From contig JAUXOG010000026.1 of assembly GCA_030682385.1 (NCBI GenBank), positions 1 through 50,876 of the forward strand: DNA of 50,876 nt. The letters are read 5' to 3'. Of the stretch, positions 34,197 through 42,952 are shown one piece after another (the first letter of the stretch is position 1; the number at the start of each line of letters is the position of its first letter). Made by a program: the position numbers and the translations under genes. The notes beneath the pieces are model-generated. The model saw only the letters and a program-made list of their open reading frames with translations. It searched no databases and was not told the DNA's origin. The DNA comes from Bacteroidota bacterium (GTDB lineage Bacteria > Bacteroidota > Ignavibacteria > UBA10030 > BY39).

Positions 34197-35129
34197 TCAA
34201 TACCATGAACTATATTGTCCTGCACTAACAATAACAAATCTTAAAATCAACCCACCGATTATTACAAATATTGGAGCAAGGGGTGTGTGCTTAATTTTAT
34301 GACTGATCGCGAGTGATTGAATAATGAGTGGTATAATAATGCCCATCAATACGACAAATATCCAAAATACGGCTGTGTATTGTCCTCCGAGGAATAATGC
34401 TATTGCATCCTGATGAATTTTAGTTGAAGTTACCATACCGATAATAAATAAAAATATTACAAATAATTCCGTTACTAAAAATGCATTATCAGCTTTTGCT
34501 AACAACTCGCGTTCATAGACTGATTTTGCAATCATATGAACGAAGGCTGCTGAAACAGACAATCCGGATACTAAAAACAGTAATGCTAAAATTGGTGAAT
34601 TCCAAAGAGGACGGGCTTGGAATGTGCTCAATAAAACACCTGTATAGATTCCCAGACTTGCGCCAAGGACCATATTCAATATGCCCACACTTTTTACCAA
34701 CTTACGATTTGATTTTAATTTATTTGAGTATTGTTCGAGTTTGGGAATTAGTTTAGAAACAAATTTCGGAAGCCGTAATAATAAGCTAACCGCAAGCACC
34801 GGGTAAACTAAAATCAAAATCCACGAACCCCACGACATCGGAGAGGTGATAATAAATGTTGTGTAGAATCTAAAGACATGAAGTTTGTATTCGAGATCTA
34901 AGAATAAAGCAAACATTCCAAGTGAGAGAATAATAATACTTAACAATGGGAGGTTAGTACATACACAATCTACCTCTTTTTCTCGACCTTTAAAGAAGAA
35001 GAAACCTAAAATTAGCATCATACCGGCAACCATACCTCCCGCGAAAAGATAAACGGGAATTTCCCATCCCCAAATATGTAGAGATGGATCGATAAGATGA
35101 TTCATTCGTGTATTTGTAATTTCAAGCAT
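34197..35129 (-). CDS. NrfD/PsrC-type quinone-interacting membrane subunit
   Basis: A 310-residue protein with eight or so membrane helices. The N-terminal DPSLHIWGWEIPVYLFAGGMVAGMML segment is typical of NrfD/PsrC anchors, which exchange electrons with the quinone pool in complexes such as polysulfide, thiosulfate or tetrathionate reductase. The gene overlaps the ferredoxin-subunit gene by eight bases. With the two subunits upstream it makes a complete catalytic, electron-transfer and anchor complex (CISM type). Confidence 0.92.
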   Translation of the reverse strand: MLEITNTRMNHLIDPSLHIWGWEIPVYLFAGGMVAGMMLILGFFFFKGREKEVDCVCTNLPLLSIIILSLGMFALFLDLEYKLHVFRFYTTFIITSPMSWGSWILILVYPVLAVSLLLRLPKFVSKLIPKLEQYSNKLKSNRKLVKSVGILNMVLGASLGIYTGVLLSTFQARPLWNSPILALLFLVSGLSVSAAFVHMIAKSVYERELLAKADNAFLVTELFVIFLFIIGMVTSTKIHQDAIALFLGGQYTAVFWIFVVLMGIIIPLIIQSLAISHKIKHTPLAPIFVIIGGLILRFVIVSAGQYSSWY

Positions 35130-35673
35130 TGTTGCCTCCTATCAAATAATAGATGTTAGGACTTGTACCGGCTTCAGGAAGAACTGTATGATTGTTTCTG
35201 CTTTTTACTAATTTACTAATTTCACTGTTGGGGTCATCTAAATCACCGAAAGTCATACAATAAGTTGGGCATACTGAAATACAAGCCGGGTCTTTCCCCT
35301 CTTCAACTCTATGCACACAGAAAGTGCATTTATCAGCATATCCTTCCGGATTAATGAAGCGGGCATCGTACGGGCAGGATGCAATACAAGCTTTACAACC
35401 GGTACATAGATCGTGATGAACCAATACAATCCCGCCGCCGTCGTAATGACTTGCCCCCGTTGGGCAGCAATTTACACAAGGAGCGTTTGTGCAGTGGTTA
35501 CATCTTTCGCTGCGAATTTCCATAGTCAAATTCGGGAACTCGCCATTGACTATCGTTTGTATCCAATCTCGATTCAAACCTTCAGGAACATTGTTTTCAG
35601 TTTTACAAGCAACTACACAGTCCATACATCCGACACATTTCGTAGTATCTATTGCCATACCGTAGCGTGCCAT
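35122..35673 (-). CDS. four-cluster ferredoxin-like subunit (PsrB/NrfC type)
   Basis: A 183-residue protein with four [4Fe-4S] binding sets: CVGCMDCVVAC, CNHCTNAPCVNCCP, CTGCKACIASCP and CTFC...CISVCP. It carries electrons between the molybdenum subunit and the NrfD-type anchor. It lacks a signal peptide and would ride with the Tat-exported catalytic subunit. It starts one base after that gene and overlaps the anchor gene, so the three are translationally linked. Confidence 0.95.
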   Translation of the reverse strand: MARYGMAIDTTKCVGCMDCVVACKTENNVPEGLNRDWIQTIVNGEFPNLTMEIRSERCNHCTNAPCVNCCPTGASHYDGGGIVLVHHDLCTGCKACIASCPYDARFINPEGYADKCTFCVHRVEEGKDPACISVCPTYCMTFGDLDDPNSEISKLVKSRNNHTVLPEAGTSPNIYYLIGGNNA

Positions 35674-35674
35674 A

Positions 35675-37876
35675 TTATGCAGCCCTTTCTATCGTTACAA
35701 AATTAAGATGCTGAGCAGTTCCACCCATTATCGGATCGATTTTGTATTTGGTAACTAACTGATTATCGCTTGCACCGAGTCCGCGTGAACGCACAAAACC
35801 TTTTGATGTATGTCCGAAACCGTGCACGATATAAACACAATCCTGTCGAATCCTTTCGGTGGCTTTCACCTTTACTTTATTACTGCGCACTCCATCTTGA
35901 TTAACGAGTATAACATAGTCTCCCGATTTCAATTCTAATTTATCAGCGATGAACTTATTAATCCAAACTTCATTCTCTTTCATCATATCAAAGAGAATTG
36001 GATTTGATTGAGTTCTTCCGAATGAATGAACGGGACTTCTTCCAAAAAGCAATCTATAATATCCCGGGGGAGGTTCTTCATGCTTTCGGTATCGAGGTAC
36101 GGGATCAAGACCGTAAGCAGCAAGTTGTTCAGAGTATAATTCAATTTTCCCCGAAGGAGTTGGAAACTCGGGTGTTACACCTTCTTCAAAATATATCGGC
36201 TGTTTGTCGCCTTTAATTAAGCCGGCTTTTTTTAATTGTTCTAAACTGTAACCACTGTTTTTCAATCGGGTGTCGAGATATTCTTCTATATTGTTCCAAG
36301 GGAAATATTTTTCTAGTCCTAATTTTTCACTTAACTTTTTTGCCATCCACCAACCTGGTTTAGTTTCGAATGCCGGTTCTAAAACAGGTTGACGAATTGA
36401 AATAAAAGGTTCTTTAAAAAACTCAACATTTATATCGTCGTATCTTTCGAGATAAGTTGCTTCAGGTAAAACAACGTCAGCCCAGCCGGTAATTTCGCTG
36501 GGTTGTGTTTCCACCACCACCATTAAGTCCAAATTCTGTATTGCTTTTATTGTCTCGTCTTCATTAGGTAAAGTGAATATCAAATTTGTTGCATAAACAA
36601 ACCAACCTTTGACCGGATATGGTTTACCGGAAATAGTTGCTTCGCGTATTCCCGTCGTAATAGTTTCGTGAGCGAATGGATATTTTTTATCAGGATTATC
36701 CACTTTACCTTTCTCAGAATGAGGAAATTCCGGATATGGATAAGAAGCAATATCCATGCTTACAGGAGAGAAGAAGCCACCTTTACGTCCCCAGCTACCC
36801 ATTAGAGCATTAAGTATTGCGATTGCACGGCTGCGTTGTGAATCGTCGCCATACCAGGTTACGTGGCGTCCCGGATGTATGAGGGTTGCGGGTTTGTAGC
36901 GAGCCATCTCGCGCGCAGTCTCGCGAATTAATTCTGCTTTAATACCAGTTATTGGATAAGCCCATTCCGGTGTATTATTTGAAACGGTTTTTTTGAGTTT
37001 ATCCAGACCGATAGCATATTTGTCTATGTAAACTTTGTCGTACAATTCTTCATTCACAATCACGTTTATCCAGGCAAGGATGAGTGCGATGTCGGTGCCA
37101 GGTTTAATCGGGAACCACCAATCAGCTTTACTTGCGGCTACCGAGTGGCGCGGGTCGACTACCAAAAGTTTTGTGCCTCGTTCTATAGCAGTGGCAAATT
37201 CCTGAACTTGAGTGTTGTGCATATTCTCGCCAAGGTGCGAGCCGATAAGAACAAGGAATTTTGAATTCTCAATATCGGTCCTTTCGGGCGAGCCAACATC
37301 TTCACCGAATGTTAATCTAAAACCAGCATCGCGTGGTCCGCGACATTGAGCGAAAGATGGTGCAGCTAAGTTAGGAGTTCCGTAAGCCTTCATCAGATGT
37401 TTAAAAAAGTTTCCGCCGATACCGTGAGAAAATAAAGCTACAGCTTCGGGTCCGTACTCAGATTTTATCTTATTCATTTTATCAGCGATAAATGTGAATG
37501 CTTCGTCCCATGTTACTTCGACCCATTCTTCTTGTCCTCGATTATTTTTCCGCATCAAAGGTTTGCGCAGCCTGTCGGGGTCGTAGTAAGAGCCAATGCC
37601 TCCTGTCCCGCGCGGACAAAGCCGCCCTTTACTCATCGGGTCGATCGGGTTGCCTTCAATCTTCCAAAGCTTGCCATCTTTCACAGTTGCAATTGCGTTA
37701 CATTTCCAGAAACACAAATCGCAATAAGTTGGAATTGTATAGACTCCCTTTTCGGGTACACTACTCGATATTTTAACCGCTTGTTGAGTAAATTTACTCA
37801 AAGCACCGGCAGTTGCAGCTACTCCTGCGGTTGCGGCACCAATTTTTAAAAAACGTCTCCTCGAAATTGAATTCAT
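35675..37876 (-). CDS. Tat-exported molybdopterin oxidoreductase, catalytic subunit (PsrA/PhsA-like)
   Basis: A 733-residue DMSO-reductase-family enzyme. The Tat signal is SISRRRFLKIGAA (3-15). A [4Fe-4S] site has Cys52, Cys55, Cys59 and Cys87 (CDLCFWKC...GRLCPRG). Cys178 in SFAQCRGPRDAGF is in the position of the molybdenum ligand. Downstream are the bis-MGD-binding regions (GSHLGEN, VVDPRHS, PGTDIALILAW) and a C-terminal molydopterin dinucleotide-binding domain (SPVHSFGRTQSNP). A Cys ligand, NrfD-type anchor and sulfur-transport neighbours favour polysulfide, thiosulfate or sulfur reduction (or the reverse) over nitrate. The substrate is inference. It needs Mo cofactor, yet the only moaA in the window is broken. 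Confidence 0.93.
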   Translation of the reverse strand: MNSISRRRFLKIGAATAGVAATAGALSKFTQQAVKISSSVPEKGVYTIPTYCDLCFWKCNAIATVKDGKLWKIEGNPIDPMSKGRLCPRGTGGIGSYYDPDRLRKPLMRKNNRGQEEWVEVTWDEAFTFIADKMNKIKSEYGPEAVALFSHGIGGNFFKHLMKAYGTPNLAAPSFAQCRGPRDAGFRLTFGEDVGSPERTDIENSKFLVLIGSHLGENMHNTQVQEFATAIERGTKLLVVDPRHSVAASKADWWFPIKPGTDIALILAWINVIVNEELYDKVYIDKYAIGLDKLKKTVSNNTPEWAYPITGIKAELIRETAREMARYKPATLIHPGRHVTWYGDDSQRSRAIAILNALMGSWGRKGGFFSPVSMDIASYPYPEFPHSEKGKVDNPDKKYPFAHETITTGIREATISGKPYPVKGWFVYATNLIFTLPNEDETIKAIQNLDLMVVVETQPSEITGWADVVLPEATYLERYDDINVEFFKEPFISIRQPVLEPAFETKPGWWMAKKLSEKLGLEKYFPWNNIEEYLDTRLKNSGYSLEQLKKAGLIKGDKQPIYFEEGVTPEFPTPSGKIELYSEQLAAYGLDPVPRYRKHEEPPPGYYRLLFGRSPVHSFGRTQSNPILFDMMKENEVWINKFIADKLELKSGDYVILVNQDGVRSNKVKVKATERIRQDCVYIVHGFGHTSKGFVRSRGLGASDNQLVTKYKIDPIMGGTAQHLNFVTIERAA

Positions 37877-37888
37877 CTATCTTCCTTT

Positions 37889-38347
37889 TTATAATTCAAT
37901 ATGTTCAACTTGATTCAAAATTTGTTTAAGACTCGCACAGTTTGAAATATTTTGATACACCGGACACAACCTGCATGTAGCATTCTCACATCCGTTAGAA
38001 GTTTTTTTTTTAAACCAGCATGGCTGTATATGATCAGTGAATGCTTTGCAGTTCTCTCTATTTCCTTTCGAACAATTTTTAATTGCCCAGCAAGGTATTA
38101 ACGCCAACAACCGCTTAATACCGACGATACTTATCTTTTCCTCGTTAATCATTTTTCGGATGCAACGGATTCTTTCGATGTCAGCTTCAGAATAAAGTCG
38201 ATGCGATGAAGCTTTCTTAAAAGGAAGCACAAGTCCTTCCGCCTCGTAAAGTCGCAGCATCTGAACTGACAAGCCAACTAAATCGGCAGCAGCCCCAATC
38301 GAAAAAATCGGCTCGTTTGATATTTGAATATAAGTTTTTTTTGACAT
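37889..38347 (-). CDS. MerR-family regulator with Cys-rich C-terminus
   Basis: A 152-residue regulator: a MerR winged helix (FSIGAAADLVGLSVQMLRLYEAEGL, residues 15-39, then SSHRLYSEADIERIRCIRKMI), followed by a tail with eight Cys at 86, 92, 100, 110, 120, 125, 128 and 137. The pattern CW...C...C...CW and C...CxxC could hold an Fe-S cluster or metal, or sense sulfane sulfur or redox state. It is encoded 12 bases upstream of the molybdoenzyme gene in the same direction, so it most likely controls this operon and itself. The tail is unlike the ordinary dimerisation helix of MerR proteins. Confidence 0.9.
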   Translation of the reverse strand: MSKKTYIQISNEPIFSIGAAADLVGLSVQMLRLYEAEGLVLPFKKASSHRLYSEADIERIRCIRKMINEEKISIVGIKRLLALIPCWAIKNCSKGNRENCKAFTDHIQPCWFKKKTSNGCENATCRLCPVYQNISNCASLKQILNQVEHIEL

Positions 38348-38499
38348 AAATAAAATCTACAATTATAATTATCAGATATTGTGCCAGAAGAATTATTGAT
38401 TTTTCTATGATTTCAAAAGAAAAAAAGGAATATTTATTATCTTTTTTAAGATTGATGAAAACTATTTTCTTAAAAATTAGAAAACTCTTATTCAAATAA

Positions 38500-38511
38500 G
38501 GACATATGTCC
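38500..38511. promoter_or_regulatory. 12-bp perfect palindrome upstream of the sulfur operon
   Basis: GGACATATGTCC lies about 150 bases upstream of the merR-type gene in an otherwise AT-rich gap. It could be an operator or chance; no second copy was noticed. Confidence 0.3.
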
Positions 38512-38611
38512 ACGAAAGCAGTTGCAGGTGGGGATTATAATAATGGTTCATCGTGGAAGTGAGTGGGTAAAAAGATGTATAGCACCAGCATAACCTCCGA
38601 TACAAAATAGA

Positions 38612-39421
38612 TTAGTGCTCATGTGTCTTCTTTTCGAGTTCAATCTTACGTGAAAACACAAATAAATAAACCGCAGGTTTATCTGAAAGATTTTTTATTT
38701 CGTGCTTGGTCTCAGGTGGAATGTATGTCATTTCTCCTGATACAAGTGTTATGGGTAAAACACCATCCTTGATTACGGTAATCGTTCCATCCAGACAATA
38801 AATAATTTCCCTATAATTTCCTGAGCTGTGTTTTTCGGTGCTATCTCCAGGGGAAAGCCATTTTTTGTCCGAACCAAAACCTTCGGCTTCGAATTCCATA
38901 ACATCGAGATTAATCCGGTCTACAGATGCAGGAACAATTTCAGCTACCTCGGATACAATTGCCTTTTCTTCACCGATGCTTACTGCTTTTGCATGGATGC
39001 GATTAATCAATGAAAACTCAGGGACTTTCATACCCTTTCTGAATGAATGTCCTTGCCAGTGAAGAACTCGCGACTCGGGATAAATTTTCTGGTAAAACAT
39101 ACCTTCAACTACTACTTCGTAGCCCGCACAATCGGTAGAAAATTTGTAAATCAGTTCAGGGAAGTTCACAACAATACCCTCGCCTTTTCCATCCTTTGAT
39201 ACTACTTCTATGAAGCACCCCTCGTTTGTACATACGGACGCAATAATGCCTTCGATCTTCACATCGCGGTTGAAATATTTTTCTGGATGCTCCGTTAGCT
39301 CGGTGATGGGGATTGTTTCTTTTAGTTTCAAGTCTTTGCCGATATGTTTCCATTGTGCGTCCACTTGAGTAAAAGTCATCTCGATTAACAAGATGATGAT
39401 TGCAATTTGTCGTATTCGCAT
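38612..39421 (-). CDS. exported OB-fold plus cupin fusion protein
   Basis: A 269-residue protein from the ATG at 39421, chosen because AAAGGA precedes it and a signal peptide follows (MRIRQIAIIILL to VDAQ); an upstream Met gives a longer frame without these signs. About residues 30-120 form an OB-fold resembling DUF4920-type domains (KIEGIIASVCTNEGCFIEV, with a CxxxxxC pair, then YEVVVEGMFYQ). About 170-260 form a cupin (HSSGNYREIIYCLDGTITV, SGEMTYIPPETKHEIKNLSDKPA) whose His residues could bind a metal. I know no characterised protein with this pairing. The function is unknown; location is periplasm or outer membrane. Confidence 0.75.
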   Translation of the reverse strand: MRIRQIAIIILLIEMTFTQVDAQWKHIGKDLKLKETIPITELTEHPEKYFNRDVKIEGIIASVCTNEGCFIEVVSKDGKGEGIVVNFPELIYKFSTDCAGYEVVVEGMFYQKIYPESRVLHWQGHSFRKGMKVPEFSLINRIHAKAVSIGEEKAIVSEVAEIVPASVDRINLDVMEFEAEGFGSDKKWLSPGDSTEKHSSGNYREIIYCLDGTITVIKDGVLPITLVSGEMTYIPPETKHEIKNLSDKPAVYLFVFSRKIELEKKTHEH

Positions 39422-39456
39422 GATTTTTCCTTTAATTTGTTTTACAAGGTAAAATT

Positions 39457-39975
39457 TCATTCCATTGTATTTTGGATTGTAAATTCCCACGCACAATATG
39501 TTCCTATAATTGGGTCGGGGGGACAAGTAATGCACCGGGTTTGAATACGTGGATCAATAGTTTTGGCAAACTGACTAAACTCAACCATACCTACTGATTT
39601 ACATGGAAAAGGTGCAAGTTTTTTTTCTGTACGAGTTTTTTGTACCCGACATTCCACCATTTTAAAAATCATCGTTTTATTATCTACCCACTCGATCTCC
39701 TGACGGTTGATGGCAGCATATAACCGGTATTGCATTGCTTTTTCTAAAGAATTCAAACCGCCATTTTCAGGAATGTTAAATTCCTTCATAATCCAACGCG
39801 CTTCTGCAACGGCGAACCTGTTCCACGATTTCGTATCGAGGTCGATGGCTGCTTCTATTCCATATTTTTCTTCTACCGCTAAAAACCAACAACCATCGTG
39901 AGCTAACCAATTTTTTGCATATACTTTAAGCAGCTTAATTAATTCATCCTTACTCAACTTTTCGATGTGTTCCAT
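39457..39975 (-). CDS. DUF6125-like protein with conserved Cys residues
   Basis: A 172-residue soluble protein. The blocks NWLAHDGCWFLAVEEKYGIEAAIDLD, ECRVQKTR, APFPCKSVG and CITCPPD...YCAWEF recall a family found in anaerobes and annotated DUF6125. The Cys residues in the second half could bind a metal or cluster. The function is unknown. It lies between the OB-cupin gene and a methyltransferase gene 13 bases upstream, both on the same strand. Confidence 0.7.
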   Translation of the reverse strand: MEHIEKLSKDELIKLLKVYAKNWLAHDGCWFLAVEEKYGIEAAIDLDTKSWNRFAVAEARWIMKEFNIPENGGLNSLEKAMQYRLYAAINRQEIEWVDNKTMIFKMVECRVQKTRTEKKLAPFPCKSVGMVEFSQFAKTIDPRIQTRCITCPPDPIIGTYCAWEFTIQNTME

Positions 39976-39988
39976 CTAATTCTCCGGT

Positions 39989-40609
39989 TTACTTTTTCTT
40001 TTTTGCAGATGCAATTAATGTAACATTTAATGGTGTGTGAATTTCTTTAACTTCGTGATATTCTGTATCCAGAAGCGGTTTTAATTTATCCATACTTAAA
40101 TTACCACGCGTATGATCTTTTGCATAAAGTATACGGTGAATTTTTTGAAGCTCGGCAAAACCCGTTTTATTGAAGTCGCCAATTATCAGGGAATTCTTCC
40201 CAGAGTGTACTCGAATTAACTCTCTTATACAAACCTCCGGATGCTCAAGATGATGAAAAGTATTCATCGATATTACTGATGAAAAACTATCATCGTCAAA
40301 CGGCAACGATTCCATGTCGATTGTAAGCAGCTTTACCTTATGAAGATGCTCTTCTGTAATACGCAACTCTGCATTTTTTCTGTTTTCGGTTGAAACATCG
40401 CCTGTGATTACATCGTAACCGAGCCGGGTTAGCACAGCCGACATTCTTCCTGTTCCTGTAGCCAGTTCGAGTATCGGCTGGTGGGTATCTAATGTAGCAT
40501 GACTGAGGATTTCATAATACTCAACTGCCAAATTATATCCCCAACTCTCGAGTAATTTATCGCTCTCAGTTTTATAAATTGAATCCAGTAATATTTTAAT
40601 ATCCTGCAT
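39989..40609 (-). CDS. class I SAM-dependent methyltransferase
   Basis: A 206-residue Rossmann-fold methyltransferase. Motif I is PILELATGTGRMSAVL (about 45-60), the Asp/Glu of motif II is in DVITGDVS, and motif IV-like SSVISMNTFHHLEHPE is followed by a helix typical of UbiE/Coq5-type enzymes. The substrate is unknown. The neighbouring DUF6125-like gene, downstream by 13 bases, suggests a shared role. Confidence 0.88.
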   Translation of the reverse strand: MQDIKILLDSIYKTESDKLLESWGYNLAVEYYEILSHATLDTHQPILELATGTGRMSAVLTRLGYDVITGDVSTENRKNAELRITEEHLHKVKLLTIDMESLPFDDDSFSSVISMNTFHHLEHPEVCIRELIRVHSGKNSLIIGDFNKTGFAELQKIHRILYAKDHTRGNLSMDKLKPLLDTEYHEVKEIHTPLNVTLIASAKKKK

Positions 40610-40699
40610 GTTAATTGTTATTTTTTAAATAATGTTTATCAACGAGTTCTACTGTTTGGCATAAAACAAATTTGTTTGTTCCCAGATGGTTATATCCTT

Positions 40700-41320
40700 T
40701 TATTTTGTCAACATTACTAAATGACTCGTTGAGGGTTGATTTTTTATTTCAGTAATAATTTTAAGTCCGGCTTTATTTGCCAAATCATAAATGCCATTTT
40801 TAGCCACATAGCTTTTATAATTTCTGTAATGTTGCGAACCGGCGGCAAATTCAATCACTTCGTTCAATATACTCCAAAAGCAGTTTGGCTTAGGAACAAG
40901 ATAATCACCGATTATAATTTTATCAGCTATTCTTGTTATCTCGTTTAGAAGTTTTACTCTTTCTTCTTGATTAACTTCGTGAATAACATAAGTCAGCACT
41001 GCATAATTAAAATGTTCTTGACCGTCGGATATTATTTCACCCACATTTTTATGCTGAAAAGAAATTCTATTATTTGGAATTTTTGAAAGTGTCAGATTAG
41101 CTCTGTCAATATTTCTACTTGATAAATCTATTCCTAAAACATACCTACATTTATCAGCAATAGAAAAAGAGAACCGACCGGTTCCGCATCCAACATCTAT
41201 TATATTAGAGTTTGGTTCAATAAGATTTTTTATCTGTCCAAATAATCTATCCTGGCTTGGAGCTATGAACTTATCATAAAACCAGCCGTCGTACCAGTGA
41301 TCTTTGTTTCTCATGATCAT
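40700..41320 (-). CDS. class I SAM-dependent methyltransferase, coupled to PLP enzyme
   Basis: A 206-residue methyltransferase with motif I NIIDVGCGTGRFSFSIA, the acidic residue in VLGIDLSSRNI, and NYAVLTYVIHEV as the post-motif. The substrate is unknown. Its ATG overlaps the stop of the methionine gamma-lyase-type gene by four bases, indicating translational coupling. A role in handling the sulfur or methyl product of that enzyme, for example methylating a thiol, is possible but not shown. Confidence 0.87.
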   Translation of the reverse strand: MIMRNKDHWYDGWFYDKFIAPSQDRLFGQIKNLIEPNSNIIDVGCGTGRFSFSIADKCRYVLGIDLSSRNIDRANLTLSKIPNNRISFQHKNVGEIISDGQEHFNYAVLTYVIHEVNQEERVKLLNEITRIADKIIIGDYLVPKPNCFWSILNEVIEFAAGSQHYRNYKSYVAKNGIYDLANKAGLKIITEIKNQPSTSHLVMLTK

Positions 41321-42510
41321 ATTAACGTTTTCATCATTTTTAATCCATTATCCAAATCTGCAACGATATCTTCAACGTCTTCGATGCCGACCGATAATCT
41401 TATTAAATCATCAGTAATACCGGCTTTAAGTTTGTCTTCTTTCGATACTTTTGAATGTGTCATAGATGCCGGATGCTGGATTAACGTTTCCACACCACCA
41501 AGCGAAACAGCGAGTAAAGCTAAATGCACATTATTCATTAAAATTTTAGCTGCATCAAAACCGCCTTTTAATCCGAAGCTGATGATAGAACCACTGCCGC
41601 GCATTTGTTTTTTTCCAAGATGAAATTGCGGGTGAGATTCCAACCCCGGATACTTTATCCATGCTACTTTGGGATGTTGTTCAAGAAATAGTGCAACCTG
41701 ATGAGCGCTTTGTTGCGCCCTCTCGATACGGATACCTAATGTTTTCAATCCACGTAAAACCAGATATGCTTGATGTGGGTCCATATTGCAGCCGAGATTA
41801 ATCATCATACTTCGCAGTTGAGTATAGATGTTTTTTTCTTTTGCAATTATAATTCCGGCTACAACATCTGCATGGCCGTTAATAGATTTAGTCATGGAAT
41901 GAAAAACGATATCGGCTCCGAGGTCTAACGGGTTCTGCAAATACGGACTGCAGAATGTATTATCTACAACTAGTAAAATACCATGTTCATGTGCAATTTT
42001 GGCACAGGCGGCAATATCGGTTATGTCCATTGTAGGATTTGCCGGGGTTTCGATGTACAATATTTTTGTGTTCGGACGAATCGCTTTTTTAATGTTCTCA
42101 ATATTGGTTGTGTTGATATATGTAGATTGAAAACCGAACCTCGTGAATTGTTTTTCCATTACGCCGCGTGCGGGTCCGTAAATTGCATCAGTGCTAACGA
42201 TATGATCTCCACTGCTCATCAATGCTAAATATATAGTAGTTACTGCGGCCATCCCCGAACTAACAGCAATGCCTCCGTATCCGTTTTCAAGCGTTGCAAT
42301 TTGCCGTTCAAGGGCGTTAATTGTCGGATTAGCAATACGTGTGTAGATGTAGCCATCGCTTTCGCCCGCAAAACATTTGGCACCTTCTTCAGCGCTTGAA
42401 AAGCCGAAAGTTGAAGTCTGATATATTGGTGTTGTTGCGCTGTGAAATTGATCGTGTATCTCGCCCGCGTGAATTAACTTGGTATTAAATCCTGCTTTAT
42501 CCGTATTCAT
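41317..42510 (-). CDS. methionine/cystathionine gamma-lyase family PLP enzyme
   Basis: A 397-residue member of the Cys/Met metabolism PLP family. PLP-binding Lys208 lies in HSMTKSINGHADVVAG, with Tyr111 (IYGP) and Asp183 (VVDNTFCSPY) conserved. The N-terminal pattern (FGFSSAEEGAKCFAGESDG and YTRIANPTIN) is close to methionine gamma-lyase, but the Cys of the methionine-lyase YGCT motif is Pro here (YGPA). Cystathionine gamma-lyase, cystathionine gamma-synthase or a homocysteine-forming enzyme are therefore equally possible. Products would be thiols or H2S, fitting the sulfur theme of the region. Confidence 0.9.
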   Translation of the reverse strand: MNTDKAGFNTKLIHAGEIHDQFHSATTPIYQTSTFGFSSAEEGAKCFAGESDGYIYTRIANPTINALERQIATLENGYGGIAVSSGMAAVTTIYLALMSSGDHIVSTDAIYGPARGVMEKQFTRFGFQSTYINTTNIENIKKAIRPNTKILYIETPANPTMDITDIAACAKIAHEHGILLVVDNTFCSPYLQNPLDLGADIVFHSMTKSINGHADVVAGIIIAKEKNIYTQLRSMMINLGCNMDPHQAYLVLRGLKTLGIRIERAQQSAHQVALFLEQHPKVAWIKYPGLESHPQFHLGKKQMRGSGSIISFGLKGGFDAAKILMNNVHLALLAVSLGGVETLIQHPASMTHSKVSKEDKLKAGITDDLIRLSVGIEDVEDIVADLDNGLKMMKTLI

Positions 42511-42538
42511 TTAATTTTTCCTCTTTAGTTGTTTATTA

Positions 42539-42952
42539 TCAGTGTAATTTTTCTACATGATTGACGATCGTACTTTTTATAATTTCCTGAACAGCATCAT
42601 CGATGTTAGGAATTGTAGTTATAATGGGTTCAATGTTTGCACTTACCATGTGCTGGTATGCGCCGTTACCCATACCTCGTGCAACCAATATCTGGCAATC
42701 CACGATGGTCGCTGTCATCATGCGGTGTTTTCCTTGAGAATGCTCGTCAAAACCGTGACCGGGACCATGATGTTCTCCGTGTTCCTCCTGTCCATGAAAA
42801 GTATGGTGTCCCGCTTTCTCGCGCCGTTCACGATGCGTCGTCGTACCGTTCTCAATCGTTACGACTTCATAATACTGTGCATGACCAAAATGTTGGCTGA
42901 TTGTGTTGCCATCGTCTGTAACGAAAGCAACCTTTAAATTATTTGTTTCCAT
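42539..42952 (-). CDS. His-rich NifX/NifB-C-type protein
   Basis: A 137-residue protein of the dinitrogenase iron-molybdenum-cofactor biosynthesis superfamily: KVAFVTDDGNTISQHFGHAQYYEV at the start and DCQILVARGMGNGAYQHMVSANIEPIIT in the second half. Relatives carry Fe-S or Fe-Mo clusters or bind metals in anaerobes without nitrogenase. An insertion at about residues 47-76 is packed with His (HHTFHGQEEHGEHHGPGHGF) and looks like an added metal-binding loop. It lies next to the metal ABC transporter genes, about 100 bases downstream of znuB. A metal or cluster carrier is likely. Confidence 0.85.
   Translation of the reverse strand: METNNLKVAFVTDDGNTISQHFGHAQYYEVVTIENGTTTHRERREKAGHHTFHGQEEHGEHHGPGHGFDEHSQGKHRMMTATIVDCQILVARGMGNGAYQHMVSANIEPIITTIPNIDDAVQEIIKSTIVNHVEKLH

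Noticed and set aside
38217-38513. Minus-strand frame overlapping the start of the MerR-type gene
   Set aside because: It is a shifted frame of the regulator's winged helix and its leader; the regulator frame is clearly the coding one.
38507-38563. 18-codon plus-strand frame between merR and the OB-cupin gene
   Set aside because: No ribosome-binding site and no similarity to anything recognised; probably chance, and its start lies in the GGACATATGTCC palindrome.
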